This document shows positions 1 to 5,145 of a stretch of DNA of 6,525 nt, in pieces. This stretch comes from an uncultured Pseudomonadota bacterium (GTDB lineage: Bacteria; Pseudomonadota; Gammaproteobacteria; Burkholderiales; Burkholderiaceae_C): contig ONTY01000183.1 of NCBI GenBank assembly GCA_900320815.1, forward strand, positions 1 through 6,525, written 5' to 3'. Each line of letters opens with the position of its first letter. Within the stretch, counting starts at the first letter, position 1. A program made the translations under genes and the position numbers. The notes beneath the pieces are model-generated. The model had not been told where the DNA came from, did no database searches, and saw nothing but the letters and a program-made list of their open reading frames with translations.

Positions 1-97
1 CCGGCATAGTATGCTGGTATCACGAAGATACTCTTGTATTTTGTGAATGGATTGGTGTGGCTCAACGCTGTCCCTGTCTTTGCTGATAATTCCCGCC
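1..97. other. Unassigned AT-richer stretch upstream of the first gene
   Basis: No gene can be assigned securely. The first 60 bases are about 43% G+C, well below the genes to the right. The plus-strand frame beginning at base 3 stays open to a TGA at 84-86, immediately followed by TAA. It could be the last 27 codons of a gene entering from the left, ending 11 nt before the terminator hairpin, but its codons lack the GC3 bias of the neighbours and 27 open codons can occur by chance. Two small perfect or near-perfect hairpins lie at 1-17 and 17-31. A minus-strand ATG at 5-7 could also start a leftward gene. None of these readings is decisive. Confidence 0.3.
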
Positions 98-120
98 CGC
101 CGCGTGGCGGCGTTTTTTTT
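98..120 (+). terminator. Intrinsic-terminator-like hairpin
   Basis: The stem CGCCGC (98-103) pairs perfectly with GCGGCG (107-112) around a GTG loop and is followed directly by eight T (113-120). This is the classic form of a rho-independent terminator reading rightward. It most likely ends a transcript entering from the left. Only 20 nt separate the T tract from the ATG of the next gene, so it could instead sit in that gene's leader and attenuate it. Confidence 0.7.
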
Positions 121-140
121 GTCTGGTTTTATCTGGATGT

Positions 141-1685
141 ATGGCAGAGCAATTGCATTTTTCCCGCGCCGGTGAAGGCGAGGGCGGCGCGCTGGGTGAG
201 TTGGCGCGCACTGCGCCGCTGTCTGCGGCGCTGATGTTGGAGACGGTGGAGCGCCTGGAAGCGAAGGGACCGCTGAATGACACAGCGGCGCTGCGCGTGG
301 CGTTTGCCAGCGGGCCAACGCGCAGCCAGCAGGTGCTTGCACGCGCCTGGCTGCTGGGCGAGAGGCTGGGGCTGCCGCAGGTGCTGGTGCGCTGGCGCCT
401 GGGGATGCAGGCGGCGGCGCTGGGGCTGGCAGTGGCGATGGCGCTGGGTGGTTTTGTGCTGGCGCAGGCGCTGCTGGGGCAGGGGCGCACGCTCAATGCC
501 GTGGCGGCGTGCGCCAGCTTGCTGGCGCTGCCAACGGTGACGCTGCTGGGCTGGCTGGCGCTGCTGGTGCTCCAGCGCGTGGGGCGCGGGAAGGGCGGGG
601 CGCTGCTGTGGCGGCTGGTGTTGTGGCTGGCGGCGCGGCTGCCGGGCGTGCGTGGGCCGCTGTCGCTGGAGTTGGCGCCGGCGGCAGTTCGCGTGCTGCA
701 GCGTCATGGTTTGACGATGGCACTAAGCGGCACAGTGACGCACGTCACCTGGGCGCTGTCGCTGCTGCTGACGCTGCTGGTGCTGGTGTGCGGTTTTGCG
801 TTCCACGCCTACAGGCTGGGCTGGGAGAGCACGCTGTTTGGACCAGAGACCTTTGATGCGTTTGTGCGCGCCAGCGGGGCGCTGCCGAAGATGCTGGGCT
901 TTGCGGTGCCGGATGCAGGGGCAGTGGCGCAGGCGGCGCACGCCCGCTATGCCTCGCCAGAGGGACAGCGCGCGTGGGCCTGGTGGCTGATGGGCTGCGT
1001 GACGGTGTATGGGCTGCTGCCGCGCCTGGTGCTGGCGGCGGTGTGTGGCTGGCTGTGGCGGCGGCGGATGCAGCAGCTGCGGCAACAGTTGGCGACGCTG
1101 GATTTGAGCGCGCCGTATTTCAGCCGCATCACTGCGCGGCTGGATGCGCTGGAGCCGCCGGCGCCGGTGATTGATCCAGAGCGCCGTCCGCCGCCGTCGG
1201 CGTCGGCACCCAAGGAGGAGGCGCCAGCGGCGCCCGCTGCGCCGCTGCCTGAGGGGGCGGCGGGGGCGCCGGCGTTTGCCATTGCCTTTGAGTTGCCGCC
1301 AGACTGGCAGTGGCCACGGGCGTTGCCGGGTGCGCCTGCTGGGGTGTATTTCGATGCGCTCGATGGCAGCAGCGCGGCGCGGCGCGGCGCGCTGGCAACG
1401 CTGGCGGCGGCAAGACCGCCGGCGCTGCTGCTGGCGGTGCGCGCGGCAAGCAGTCCGGATCGGGGCACGGCGCGCTTTGTGCGCGAGGCCGCGCCCACAG
1501 TGCAGCGTGCAGCGCTGTGGCTGCTGCCTGAGGCGGCCGAAGCCGAGGCAGCCGCCGCAGTGGATGCGGCGCGCTGGAGCGCGTGGCTGGAGGCCGAGGA
1601 ACTCACCGGCGCGCCAGCCCTGGCCTCGCGCGCGGCAGCGGCAGCGTGGTTGACGCAGGCGCCCTCTGGCGCGATGGCCAAGTAA
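141..1685 (+). CDS. DUF2868 family integral membrane protein
   Basis: This 514-residue protein matches the DUF2868 family as I know it; the family has no established biochemical function. Hydrophobic segments lie at about residues 90-112, 119-145, 197-221 and 280-306, so it is a multi-pass inner-membrane protein. A family-like block runs from the third segment (GTVTHVTWALSLLL) through the WEST motif (228-231) and GFAVP (253-257). After the last segment come an Arg-rich stretch (307-309), a Pro/Ala linker (about 338-376) and a soluble C-terminal domain with SPDRGT at 438-443, which I recall as conserved in relatives. The ATG at 141 has only a weak GGA upstream, but no better in-frame start exists after the stops at 84-89. 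The downstream GTPase gene is 18 nt away, and the two families are commonly adjacent in beta- and gammaproteobacteria, so they probably work as a membrane partner and its GTPase. The Ala-rich C-terminus (465-505) is compositionally extreme but in frame. Confidence 0.85.
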   Translation: MAEQLHFSRAGEGEGGALGELARTAPLSAALMLETVERLEAKGPLNDTAALRVAFASGPTRSQQVLARAWLLGERLGLPQVLVRWRLGMQAAALGLAVAMALGGFVLAQALLGQGRTLNAVAACASLLALPTVTLLGWLALLVLQRVGRGKGGALLWRLVLWLAARLPGVRGPLSLELAPAAVRVLQRHGLTMALSGTVTHVTWALSLLLTLLVLVCGFAFHAYRLGWESTLFGPETFDAFVRASGALPKMLGFAVPDAGAVAQAAHARYASPEGQRAWAWWLMGCVTVYGLLPRLVLAAVCGWLWRRRMQQLRQQLATLDLSAPYFSRITARLDALEPPAPVIDPERRPPPSASAPKEEAPAAPAAPLPEGAAGAPAFAIAFELPPDWQWPRALPGAPAGVYFDALDGSSAARRGALATLAAARPPALLLAVRAASSPDRGTARFVREAAPTVQRAALWLLPEAAEAEAAAAVDAARWSAWLEAEELTGAPALASRAAAAAWLTQAPSGAMAK

Positions 1686-1690
1686 AGAGC

Positions 1691-1695
1691 AGGAG
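1691..1695 (+). promoter_or_regulatory. Ribosome binding site of the GTPase gene
   Basis: AGGAG lies 8 nt before the ATG at 1704, within the 18-nt gap after the DUF2868 stop codon. It is the only strong Shine-Dalgarno among the gene starts in the window. It fixes this start and supports translation of the second gene from a shared message. Confidence 0.75.
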
Positions 1696-1703
1696 AGTGG
1701 TGT

Positions 1704-3128
1704 ATGTCAGAGCCAAACAAACCCCTGAGCATTGCCGTTGTTGGTCACACCAACGCGGGCAAAACCTCGCTGCTGCGCACGCTCACGCGCGACGCGCGGT
1801 TTGGCGAGGTGTCCTCGCGACCGGGCACGACGCGCTCCTCGCAACTCGCCGAACTGCGTCTGGACGGGCGCTGTGCGCTGCGCTTTATTGACACCCCCGG
1901 GCTGGAAGATTCTGTGGCGCTGCTCGAATACCTGCACGACCTGCCCGGCGCTACGCGCCCGGAGCGCATCACCACCTTCCTGGCCGGTCCCGAAGCACGT
2001 GGCGCCTTTGAGCAGGAAGCCAAGGTGTTGCGGGCGCTCAGTGAAATGGCCGATGCAGCGATGTACGTCATTGACACGCGCGAGGCGCCCCTGCCCAAGC
2101 ATCGCGCCGAGATTGACATCCTCAGCGGCAGCGGCTGCCCCGTGATGCCAGTGCTCAACTTCATGCGCAGCGACGCCAGCCGCAGCGAGCAGTGGCACGA
2201 GGTGCTGCGCGAAGGTGGGCTGCACGCGCGTGTGGAGTTTGACGTCGTCGCCCCCTTCATCGGCGGCGAGCAGCAGCTGTATGGCGACCTGGCGGCGCTG
2301 CTGCCCGCGCAGCGTCAGCGCCTGGCCGATGTGATGCAGTCGCTGGCGTTGCAAGAGCGCCAGCGCCAGCGCAGCGCTTGCCGCGTGATTGCCAATGCGC
2401 TCATTGACGTAGCGGCGATGCGCCGCGCGCTCACCTCCGAGGAATGGGGCGATGAGTTGCAGCGCGCCGTTTTTGTGCGCGGCTTTCGCGGCGAGGTGCA
2501 GACGCGCTCGCGCCGCGCAGCCGATGAGTTGCTGGCCGTGTTCGCGTTCCGCGCTGATGACGCTGAACTGGAGGATCTGCCCGAGTTGACGGGACGCTGG
2601 GAAGACGATTTGTTCAACCCGGAGATGCTCCGGCAGACGGGGCAGCGCCTGGGCACGGGCGCTGCCGTAGGCGCGGCGTTGGGCGCTGTGGTGGACGTGG
2701 CGCTCGCTGGCCTGTCGCTGGGCGCAGCGGCCTCTACGGGCGCCGTGATTGGCGGCGTGCTCTCTGGTGGCTGGCGCGAGGCGCTGCGAAAAATCAAGGG
2801 GCGCCTGCAAGGCGTGCAGGAACTCACCGTGGAAGACGCCGTGCTCGCCGTGCTGGCGCAGCGCCTGCTGGCCTTGGCCGCCGCGCTGGTGCAACGTGGG
2901 CACGCCGCGCAAGGCAAGCTGCACGCGTCTGATGTTGCCGCCACTGTGCCCGCCCGCCCGCACTTGGGCGCGCTGCATGGCGCACGTGCACACCCCGAAT
3001 GGGAAGGCAGCAAGGCAGGTGCCAGCAGTGACGAGCGTCGCGCGCTGGAAAACGCGCTGCTCGGCGAACTCGCACGCGCACTCGAGCAGCATTTGTCCGC
3101 AGCAAAACGCGCCCAGGGCGCGGGGTAA
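1704..3128 (+). CDS. DUF3482 domain P-loop GTPase
   Basis: This 474-residue protein has a TRAFAC-type G domain at the N-terminus and a DUF3482 region behind it. Visible motifs are Walker A/G1 GHTNAGKT (14-21), threonines of switch I in RPGTTRS (39-45), and G3 as DTPG (63-66). The usual G4 NKxD is not seen; the matching place reads VLNFMRSD (150-157), which as I recall resembles others of this family. Residues 313-356 form a Gly/Ala-rich hydrophobic segment with GxxxGxxxG spacing (G319, G323, G327) and a second half with G346, G350 and G355-356, suggesting a membrane-inserting hairpin. The C-terminal 110 residues are largely helical in appearance. It follows the DUF2868 membrane protein closely, so the likely site of action is the cytoplasmic face of the inner membrane. 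The cellular role is unknown; ribosome assembly, as for Era-like relatives, and membrane remodelling are both only inferences. Confidence 0.9.
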   Translation: MSEPNKPLSIAVVGHTNAGKTSLLRTLTRDARFGEVSSRPGTTRSSQLAELRLDGRCALRFIDTPGLEDSVALLEYLHDLPGATRPERITTFLAGPEARGAFEQEAKVLRALSEMADAAMYVIDTREAPLPKHRAEIDILSGSGCPVMPVLNFMRSDASRSEQWHEVLREGGLHARVEFDVVAPFIGGEQQLYGDLAALLPAQRQRLADVMQSLALQERQRQRSACRVIANALIDVAAMRRALTSEEWGDELQRAVFVRGFRGEVQTRSRRAADELLAVFAFRADDAELEDLPELTGRWEDDLFNPEMLRQTGQRLGTGAAVGAALGAVVDVALAGLSLGAAASTGAVIGGVLSGGWREALRKIKGRLQGVQELTVEDAVLAVLAQRLLALAAALVQRGHAAQGKLHASDVAATVPARPHLGALHGARAHPEWEGSKAGASSDERRALENALLGELARALEQHLSAAKRAQGAG

Positions 3129-3146
3129 ACTCGGCGGCGTTTTTTT
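3104..3146 (+). terminator. Possible terminator overlapping the end of the GTPase gene
   Basis: AAAACGCGCC (3104-3113) can pair with GGCGGCGTTTT (3133-3143) with one bulged G (3136), and a run of seven T spans 3140-3146. The stop codon of the GTPase gene lies in the loop. This would end the two-gene transcript. Part of the T run is used in pairing and the loop is long (19 nt), so the call is moderate. Confidence 0.4.
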
Positions 3147-3167
3147 GCCACAACTTGTAAAACCGTC

Positions 3168-3590
3168 ATGAAAAAACTTATCGCCCTCGCCGCCGCTGCA
3201 TTGCTGGCTACCGCCGCCCATGCCGGTTGCTACACCGTGCTCAACAGCAAAGGCGCCATCATTTCGCAAACCTCCACGCCGCCAGTGCACATGGACTATC
3301 AGTTGCACCAAACCGTGCCTTACCGCTATGGCAGCGGCGCGCGCATGGTGTTTGGGCTGGATGACGAAGACTGCGGCCCTGAGGCAGACCTCTATGACGA
3401 CAGCTGGCGCCCCGTCAAAGCCAAGGCCAGTGCACGCAAAGCCAAGAAGCGGGGGCGCAAAGCACGCCGCCGTGTGCTGCGCCGCCGTAGCGTGCGCCGT
3501 GCGCCTGTTGCCGCCGCTGCGGCGCCTGCGGCTCAGGCGGCACCAGCAACAGCACGTGCTCCTGCACCTGCGCCGCGCGTAGTGCAGTAA
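3168..3590 (+). CDS. Small exported protein with basic and Ala/Pro-rich tail (unknown function)
   Basis: A 140-residue protein that I cannot name by function. Residues 1-19 form a typical Sec signal peptide: Lys-Lys after Met, an Ala/Leu core, and AHA before the likely cleavage at 19/20. The mature part starts GCYTVLNSKG and continues with TPPVHMD and LHQTVP; I recall similar CYTVY...TPPVDMS...LHQ proteins as conserved hypotheticals in Comamonadaceae. Two cysteines (C21, C69) could form a disulfide in the periplasm. The globular part ends near residue 82. A Lys/Arg-rich segment (83-112) and an Ala/Pro-rich end (113-140) follow, with the look of a disordered tail that binds an anionic polymer such as the cell wall or nucleic acid; that is inference. 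The ATG is favoured by the signal peptide, though no clear Shine-Dalgarno precedes it. The gene has its own terminator downstream, so it may be monocistronic. Confidence 0.8.
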   Translation: MKKLIALAAAALLATAAHAGCYTVLNSKGAIISQTSTPPVHMDYQLHQTVPYRYGSGARMVFGLDDEDCGPEADLYDDSWRPVKAKASARKAKKRGRKARRRVLRRRSVRRAPVAAAAAPAAQAAPATARAPAPAPRVVQ

Positions 3591-3609
3591 AAATCCTTTT
3601 TTGTTTCTT

Positions 3610-3647
3610 CCCCCCCGCCCGGCACACCCCGCGCGGGGGGGTGTTTT
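3610..3647 (+). terminator. GC-rich intrinsic terminator after the exported-protein gene
   Basis: CCCCCCCGC (3610-3618) pairs perfectly with GCGGGGGGG (3633-3641), followed by TGTTTT (3642-3647). An alternative smaller stem (ACACCCC with GGGGGTGT) ends at the same T run. It begins 20 nt after the TAA of the exported-protein gene. On the minus strand no T run follows, so it should stop rightward transcription only. The rest of 3591-3688 shows no gene. Confidence 0.7.
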
Positions 3648-3688
3648 GTACGGCGCATGCGGTGTTTCTTCGCGCTCTTGCTGTGTGA

Positions 3689-3907
3689 TTATTTCCGCGC
3701 CCCGGCGGCGCGCAACAGGGCAGCAATTTCAGCGTGGTTTTTCTTGCTGGCCAGGTGCAGTGCAGTTTCCCCATGTACGGCGGTAGCGTGAATATCAGCA
3801 CCGCGCTCCAGCAAAAACCGCACCATATCGGTGCGTCCGTAGTATGCCGCATCCATCAGCGGCGTCCAGCCATTGCGCAGGCTTGCAACGGGTTTTGAAG
3901 CGGCTTT
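3689..3907 (-). pseudogene. Ankyrin-repeat protein, C-terminal fragment without a start
   Basis: Reading leftward from 3907 to the TAA at 3689-3691 gives 72 residues. They contain one complete ankyrin repeat, beginning NGWTPLMDAAYYGRTDMV and continuing through FLLERGADIHA, and a C-terminal repeat, HGETALHLASKKNHAEIAALL, ending AGARK. TPLxxAA, GxTDxV and LLxxGADI are the hallmark consensus positions of the 33-residue repeat, which stacks as helix pairs for protein binding. An in-frame TAG lies at 3908-3910 and no ATG, GTG or TTG start precedes the first repeat, so the 5' part of the gene is gone. Upstream DNA in a different frame encodes a glycosyltransferase N-terminus, which places a deletion or recombination joint at about 3885-3910. 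The surviving part has no internal stop, so the event may be recent, or this may be a copy whose complete version lies elsewhere. Confidence 0.75.
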
Positions 3908-4143
3908 CTAAAAATACCAACACCAACAATAAGCAACGCATACCACAGCGGGTGCGTATAGGCATGCACTCTCTCGCCCACGTTCCACACCGGTTCCCAG
4001 CCTTTGAGAAAGTTATCGACGGAGCGGAACGTGATGAAAGCGTCTTCTGTGACCCAGGCGGTATTGATAAAGGCGAATGTAAAAGCGGCGAAATACAGCA
4101 CCAGCAGGCTATGTGTTCTATTGAATGAAGGCTTCATGACCAT
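3856..4143 (-). pseudogene. GT-C type membrane glycosyltransferase, N-terminal fragment
   Basis: Leftward from an ATG at 4143 (alternatives 4146 and 4137), 95 codons run to a TGA at 3856-3858. An AGGG lies 6 nt before the 4143 ATG. After MKPSFNRTHS comes a transmembrane helix (SLLVLYFAAFTFAFINTAW), then TEDAFITFRSVDNFL, WNVGERVHAYTHPLW and a second hydrophobic stretch ALLIVGVGIF. The acidic pair ED just after helix 1, followed by xFITFR and the ERVxAYTHPLW block, resembles the first periplasmic loop of polyprenyl-phosphate-sugar-dependent GT-C glycosyltransferases of the ArnT/PMT fold. Those are usually 450-600 residues with many membrane spans; here homology-like sequence ends near residue 77, and the last ~18 codons are out-of-frame ankyrin DNA. 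It cannot be a working enzyme. G+C in 3901-4200 is roughly 37-57% per 60 bases, below both flanks, which suggests an acquired gene, typical for surface-polysaccharide loci. Confidence 0.65.
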
Positions 4144-4155
4144 CATATACCCTGT

Positions 4156-4185
4156 AAAATTACTTACTCTTGCCCGCAAGATAAG
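4156..4185 (-). terminator. Weak terminator-like hairpin after the carboxylase-nicotinamidase cluster
   Basis: The segment 4163-4185 is an imperfect inverted repeat (CTTACTCTTGC against GCAAGATAAG, one bulge, four-base loop). Read leftward it is followed by TAATTTT (4162-4156). It lies just past the DUF167 stop and before the glycosyltransferase fragment, where a terminator for the leftward cluster would be expected. The stem is AT-rich and the T run is interrupted, so it may be weak or may have another role. Confidence 0.3.
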
Positions 4186-4205
4186 AGGGCATAGATTGTT
4201 ATACC

Positions 4206-4484
4206 CTAGTGTTTGGCGTTCATCCACGCCGCAATCTGCTCCTGTGCGGTGTGCAGCGCGGCGGCGTCGGGGAAGTCAAGTTCCAGCACCTTGCGCCGGC
4301 CTGCCGCGCCGTGCAGCAGGTGCACGTCAGCGCGCGGCAGGCCAAACGCCTGCGCTGCCCACGCAATGAGGGCGGCGTTGGCCTTGCCGTCCCGCAGAGC
4401 ATCACCGTACGCACCCGCCGCCTCCGTGGTGCGCGCGCCAGGCGTGGCGGCGATGGCAAGTTTCAGGCGTTGCGCGTTGCCCAT
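4206..4484 (-). CDS. DUF167/YggU (UPF0235) family protein, core possibly shortened
   Basis: A 92-residue protein starting MGNAQRLKLAIAATPGAR and ending in TAG at 4206-4208. The TPGARTTE segment, DGKANAAL, and HGAAGRRKVLEL match the order of conserved blocks in the UPF0235/DUF167 family (E. coli YggU), small alpha/beta proteins of unknown function. In relatives the segment GDALK/R is followed by about eight residues of the type VRLAAPPV before DGKAN; here GDALR (36-40) runs straight into DGKAN (41-45), so part of a beta strand and the conserved APP are missing, in frame. I chose the ATG at 4484 because family homology begins there; the ORF stays open further upstream (to 4616), but that extension only reads out-of-frame pncA. 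The start lies 4 nt after the pncA stop and has no clear Shine-Dalgarno, so translation probably depends on coupling to pncA. Confidence 0.75.
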   Translation of the reverse strand: MGNAQRLKLAIAATPGARTTEAAGAYGDALRDGKANAALIAWAAQAFGLPRADVHLLHGAAGRRKVLELDFPDAAALHTAQEQIAAWMNAKH

Positions 4485-4488
4485 GCTG

Positions 4489-5139
4489 TTAGAGCACCGT
4501 GCCCAGTTCGGTGGGAATGTCGGCGCAGTGCAGGCGGCGCACGCCGGCGGCACGCATCTGCTCCCAGGCGCGTGCCAGCGAACCATCAGCGTCGATGGCG
4601 CGGCAGGCGTCTTCAATCACAGCCGCTTCAAAGCCGGCGGCGCGCGCATCCAGCGCACTGGCAGCGACGCAAAAGTCCGTGGCCAGTCCGCAGAAATACA
4701 GCCGCCTGATGCCGCGCGCCTGCAAATACGCCGCCAGTCCCGTGGTGGTGGTGCGGTCAGCTTCCAGAAAAGCGGAGTAGCTGTCCACTTCGCGGTGAAA
4801 GCCCTTGCGCAAGGTGAGCTGCGCCTGCGGCACGCGCAGCCCCTCGTGCAGCGCCGCATCGCGCGTGCCTTGCACGCAGTGCGTAGGCCAGAGCACCTGC
4901 GCGCCGTAGGGCAGGGTGATGGTATCCATCGGCGCGCGCCCCGGGTGATTGGCGGCAAAGGAAATATGGTCTACCGGGTGCCAGTCTTGCGTAAAAACGG
5001 CATTTTCAAAATGCGGCGCAATAGCGTTGATAACGGGCACGACTTCATCACCTCCGGCGATGGGCAAACCGCCGCCTGGCATGAAGCCGTATTGCACGTC
5101 CACGAGAATCAGCGCGCTTGCAGCAGTATTTTCAGGCAT
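4489..5139 (-). CDS. pncA: Nicotinamidase (nicotinamide amidohydrolase)
   Basis: This 216-residue protein hydrolyses nicotinamide to nicotinate and ammonia, the entry of the Preiss-Handler NAD salvage route, in the cytoplasm. The isochorismatase-like fold and active site are complete. By position, the catalytic triad is D14 (in LILVDVQYGF), K112 (in TLRKGF) and C157 (in GLATDFCV). The metal site is D52, H54 and H58 (in QDWHPVDHISF) plus H87 (in WPTHCVQGT). The length is usual for the family (E. coli about 213). The VDSYSAF motif (118-124) after the lysine is also typical and argues for nicotinamidase over other cysteine hydrolases of the superfamily. It follows the carboxylase gene by 6 nt and precedes the DUF167 gene by 4 nt, so it is probably the middle of an operon. 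The upstream GAGTGA is only a modest ribosome site. No NAD-biosynthesis partner such as pncB is visible in the window. Confidence 0.93.
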   Translation of the reverse strand: MPENTAASALILVDVQYGFMPGGGLPIAGGDEVVPVINAIAPHFENAVFTQDWHPVDHISFAANHPGRAPMDTITLPYGAQVLWPTHCVQGTRDAALHEGLRVPQAQLTLRKGFHREVDSYSAFLEADRTTTTGLAAYLQARGIRRLYFCGLATDFCVAASALDARAAGFEAAVIEDACRAIDADGSLARAWEQMRAAGVRRLHCADIPTELGTVL

Positions 5140-5145
5140 CGCGGT

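Noticed and set aside
34..234. Plus-strand frame from a TTG at 34
   Set aside because: It runs through the terminator hairpin and into the DUF2868 gene in another frame; no ribosome site and no domain.
947..1732. Minus-strand frame of 261 codons opposite the DUF2868 gene
   Set aside because: Ala/Ser-rich composition with no domain; the plus-strand frame has ordered membrane helices and family-like motifs.
1707..3311. Long minus-strand open frame (534 codons) opposite the GTPase gene
   Set aside because: The plus strand carries clear GTPase motifs and a ribosome site. The antisense frame is open because of strong GC3 bias, has low-complexity His/Gln/Arg content and no recognisable domain.
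3624..3644. Possible bidirectional terminator serving the ankyrin fragment too
   Set aside because: On the minus strand the hairpin is followed by A/G-rich sequence, not a T run, so only rightward termination is supported.
3844..4128. Plus-strand 94-codon frame across the glycosyltransferase/ankyrin scar
   Set aside because: It crosses the joint and is opposite two recognisable protein fragments on the minus strand; no family resemblance.
4485..4616. Longer start for the DUF167 gene inside pncA
   Set aside because: The added 44 residues would be an out-of-frame reading of pncA, and family-like sequence begins only at the ATG at 4484.
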